In this document: positions 4,857-6,896 of the stretch, piece by piece
Position numbering within the stretch: the stretch's first letter is position 1
How the letters are laid out: every line of letters begins with the position of its first letter
Source: Thermoanaerobaculia bacterium
GTDB taxonomy: Bacteria > Acidobacteriota > Thermoanaerobaculia > Gp7-AA8
Assembly (NCBI GenBank): GCA_023700825.1
Contig: JAMPYE010000229.1
Span: forward strand, 1 to 6,896
Length of the DNA stretch: 6,896 nt
Direction: 5' to 3'
Program-made: the position numbers and the translations under genes
Notes under the pieces: generated by a model
Databases searched by the model: none
What the model was told of the DNA's origin: nothing
The model's input: only the letters and a program-made list of their open reading frames with translations

Positions 4857-6896
4857 ATGTTCCTCCGATGGTTTCCCTGGAAGCTCGTCGTCAGCCGCAT
4901 GGCCCGGGCGAAAGGGCTCGTCGACCCGATCAAGCTCTTCTCGCGGCTCGAGAGCTTCGCGCAGCCGCTCGAGGTGAAGGAGCCGCTCGAGTTGTTGCGT
5001 GCGGGGATGGTCTTCCACGCTCGGGGGCTGCTGAACACCGGGGCGATCCAGCACAACCTGGACTGGATCTGGCCTTACTGGGTCGAGCGGCAGTACGACC
5101 CGGGGGATGACGCGTTCATCCCGCGCGCATTCTCCGTGACGCACATCAACCTGACGAACCGCAACTGGACCGCCATCGGTCTGCCCGACCTGGAAGAGAT
5201 CCCGATCGTCGACCCTCGCGGGCTCGTCACGCCGTTCTGGGACAGCTGGTCGCTCGACGCGTGGATCGCGCGGGAGCAGGGCGAGTGGCTCGTCCCTTCG
5301 CGCTCGCGCGACGCGATCCAGTGGCTGCGCATCGAGCCGACTCCGGCCGTGATAACGCGATGCTCGGGCGACGGGCTCGAGCTCGAGACGCTGGCCGAAG
5401 TCGTCGACGAGGAGGGAGTCGCGACGTGCGAGGTTGCGGTGCGCGCTCGCGCCTCGACGGATGCGTGGCTCGTGATCTCGCTCAGGCCGTACAACCCCGA
5501 GGGGGTGAGCTTCGTCCACGAGATCGACGTGAGCGAGGACCTCCGCCAATTGACGCTGGCCGAGGGGCGAACGGTTTCGTTCGATCCGGTGCCGCTGCAA
5601 CTTGCCCTTTCGAACTACCGGCATGGCGACGTGAAGGCTTCGATGTTCGGCACACACGGACGCCGGCAGTCGAGATGCAATGTCGGCATGGCCACCGCGG
5701 CCGCGATGTACCCGCTCGGGAGTCGCGCCCCGATCGTCGCGCGCGCGCGCGTTCCGCTCGGTCAGATGGCCGGCGCGCACGCGCCGACGCACCGCCGCTG
5801 GCAGAACGCACTCACGCATCCGGTGAAGGCCGAGCTTCCCGATCCGCGCTGGCAGTTTCTATACGAGGCGGCGGTGCGATCGCTCGTGCTGCACTCGCCG
5901 CGCGAGGTCTATCCCGGGCCGTACACCTACAAGCGTTTCTGGTTCCGCGACGCTGCGTTCATCATCCACGCTCTTCTCTGCGCGGGGCTCAACCAGCGCG
6001 CCGAGCGGGTGATCGATCTCTTCCCGTCGCGTCAGACGAGCAGCGGATTCTTCTTGTCGCAGGAGGGGGAGTGGGATTCGAACGGGGAGGCGCTCTGGAC
6101 CATGCTCCGCTTCTGCGAGCTTGCGGGACGCCCGCCCAAGCCGGAGTGGATGGCGCCGATCCGGCGGGGCGCCGACTGGATCGAGCGAAAGCGGATGAAG
6201 CGGGACGGGGCGATTCACGCCGGGCTGCTGCCGGCGGGCTTCAGTGCCGAGCATCTCGGTCCCAACGACTACTACTACTGGGACGACTTCTGGGGAGTGG
6301 CGGGCTTCCGCGCGGCAGCGAAACTGCTGGCGATGGCAAGCGACGAGCGGCGGGCGGCGCGGAATCGAGAGCGAGCCGAGGATCTGCTCTCCTCGATCCA
6401 GTCCAGTCTCGAACGCGTCGCAGAGCGGATCGGGAGGCCGGGGATGCCGGCATCGCCGAACCGGCGGCTCGACTCTGGAGCGATCGGCTCGCTCGCGGCG
6501 GGATATCCGCTGCAGATCTTCGCACCGCGTGATCCGCGCCTGATCGATACGGCCGCGTTCATCTCGGCGAACTGCATGTTCGGCGGGGGCTTCTTCCAGG
6601 ACATCATCCACTCGGGGATCAACTGCTACCTGACACTGCATCTCGCGCAGGTGTTGCTCCGCGCGGGCGACGCCCGGGGCCTCGATCACGTTCGCGAGAT
6701 CGCGCGGCTCGCCTCGCCGACGGGACAGTGGCCCGAGGCCGTGCACCCGAGGACTGGAGGGGGCTGCATGGGCGATGGGCACCATGTGTGGGCCTCGGCG
6801 GACTGGTTCATGATGATGCGAAACTCGTTCCTGCGCGAGGAGGGCGAGACCCTCGTGATCGGCGCGGGCGTGCTGCCCGAGTGGGTCGGGCAGCAC
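4857..6896 (+). CDS. Six-hairpin glycosidase-like protein, 3' end beyond the window (680 codons seen)
   Basis: The frame is open from ATG 4857 to the last base with no stop, so at least 680 residues are encoded and the C-terminus is missing. Residues about 40-320 look like a beta-rich N-terminal domain. Residues about 330-680 show the repeated helical hairpins of an (alpha/alpha)6 barrel, as in GH15 glucoamylases and glycogen-debranching-enzyme-type hydrolases. Hallmarks are FWFRDAAF (361-368, the WxRDxA substrate-site motif with R364 and D365), GEWDSNGEALW (404-414, candidate acid residues E405, D407 and E411), NDYYYWDDFWG (470-480), and GQWPEAVHP followed by HHVWASADW (623-650). The last segment recalls the GH15 base Glu followed by the TWS(Y/H)A segment, with E627 as candidate base. 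No signal peptide is evident; the N-terminus is basic and Trp-rich, so a cytoplasmic location is likelier. The probable role is hydrolysis of alpha-glucan or a related glycan. Exact family and substrate are uncertain. Start supported by GGGAGG 4 nt upstream. Confidence 0.82.
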   Translation, partial: MFLRWFPWKLVVSRMARAKGLVDPIKLFSRLESFAQPLEVKEPLELLRAGMVFHARGLLNTGAIQHNLDWIWPYWVERQYDPGDDAFIPRAFSVTHINLTNRNWTAIGLPDLEEIPIVDPRGLVTPFWDSWSLDAWIAREQGEWLVPSRSRDAIQWLRIEPTPAVITRCSGDGLELETLAEVVDEEGVATCEVAVRARASTDAWLVISLRPYNPEGVSFVHEIDVSEDLRQLTLAEGRTVSFDPVPLQLALSNYRHGDVKASMFGTHGRRQSRCNVGMATAAAMYPLGSRAPIVARARVPLGQMAGAHAPTHRRWQNALTHPVKAELPDPRWQFLYEAAVRSLVLHSPREVYPGPYTYKRFWFRDAAFIIHALLCAGLNQRAERVIDLFPSRQTSSGFFLSQEGEWDSNGEALWTMLRFCELAGRPPKPEWMAPIRRGADWIERKRMKRDGAIHAGLLPAGFSAEHLGPNDYYYWDDFWGVAGFRAAAKLLAMASDERRAARNRERAEDLLSSIQSSLERVAERIGRPGMPASPNRRLDSGAIGSLAAGYPLQIFAPRDPRLIDTAAFISANCMFGGGFFQDIIHSGINCYLTLHLAQVLLRAGDARGLDHVREIARLASPTGQWPEAVHPRTGGGCMGDGHHVWASADWFMMMRNSFLREEGETLVIGAGVLPEWVGQH

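Noticed and set aside
5738..5751. Pure (CG)7 run, possible Z-DNA-forming tract
   Set aside because: It lies inside the glycosidase-like coding frame, where it encodes an Ala-Arg stretch, and is expected by chance in such GC-rich DNA. Nothing suggests a function.
4791..5819. Minus-strand open frame of 342 codons covering the start of the glycosidase-like gene
   Set aside because: It is antisense to well-supported coding sequence, rich in Arg, Asp and Val, and has no domain. A similar 345-codon frame at 5859-6896 is rejected for the same reason.
5261..6532. 423-codon open frame on the plus strand within the glycosidase-like gene
   Set aside because: The overlapping frame starting at 4857 carries the glycosidase motifs and a Shine-Dalgarno. 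This frame gives an Arg/Ala/Gly-rich product without any motif.
1..6896. CRISPR array, tRNA/rRNA gene, insertion sequence, attachment site or phage genes
   Set aside because: I saw no spaced direct repeats, cloverleaf, transposase or integrase motif, or terminal inverted repeats with target duplications. The window reads as ordinary chromosomal genes.

Overview
The window is GC-rich, tightly coded bacterial DNA with four protein genes. Nothing in it looks like an RNA gene, a CRISPR array, an insertion sequence or a phage. A PAS/coiled-coil/PATAN (DUF4388) signalling protein, a secreted M19 dipeptidase and a glycosidase-like protein together suit a free-living, environmental, GC-rich Gram-negative-type bacterium. 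Acidobacteriota (Thermoanaerobaculia-like) or Myxococcota-like lineages are plausible. This assignment is an inference from protein style only and is weak.

Layout: on the left, two genes run on the minus strand. The distal one (59-1348) encodes an exported, zinc-dependent membrane/renal-type dipeptidase (peptidase M19) with all metal ligands visible. The proximal one (1487-1912) encodes a small, very basic protein with a predicted coiled coil and a histone-H1-like Lys/Ala/Pro stretch. A 319-bp divergent intergenic region (1913-2231) separates this pair from the plus-strand genes. It holds several inverted repeats, including a strong 11-bp stem-loop in what would be the leader of the next gene.

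On the plus strand, 2232-4715 encodes an 827-residue membrane-anchored signalling protein. Its order is one transmembrane segment, two PAS domains, a long coiled coil, a PATAN/DUF4388 domain containing two GspE-N-like repeats, a long acidic linker, and a C-terminal Ada-type metal-binding module in which the usual methyl-acceptor Cys is His. No catalytic output domain is visible. After 141 bp comes a large gene (4857 to the window edge, 680 codons, no stop in the window). It encodes a protein with (alpha/alpha)6 six-hairpin glycosidase hallmarks. Because its stop lies outside the window, a stop-to-stop ORF list would miss it.

How they work together: the M19 enzyme would act outside the cytoplasm on dipeptides, and the glycosidase-like protein on a glucan or other glycan. 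The PAS/PATAN protein is probably a scaffold or sensor, and the small basic protein may bind nucleic acid. Nothing in the sequence ties the four into one pathway. The most unusual item is the PAS-PAS-coiled coil-PATAN-Ada-like fusion.
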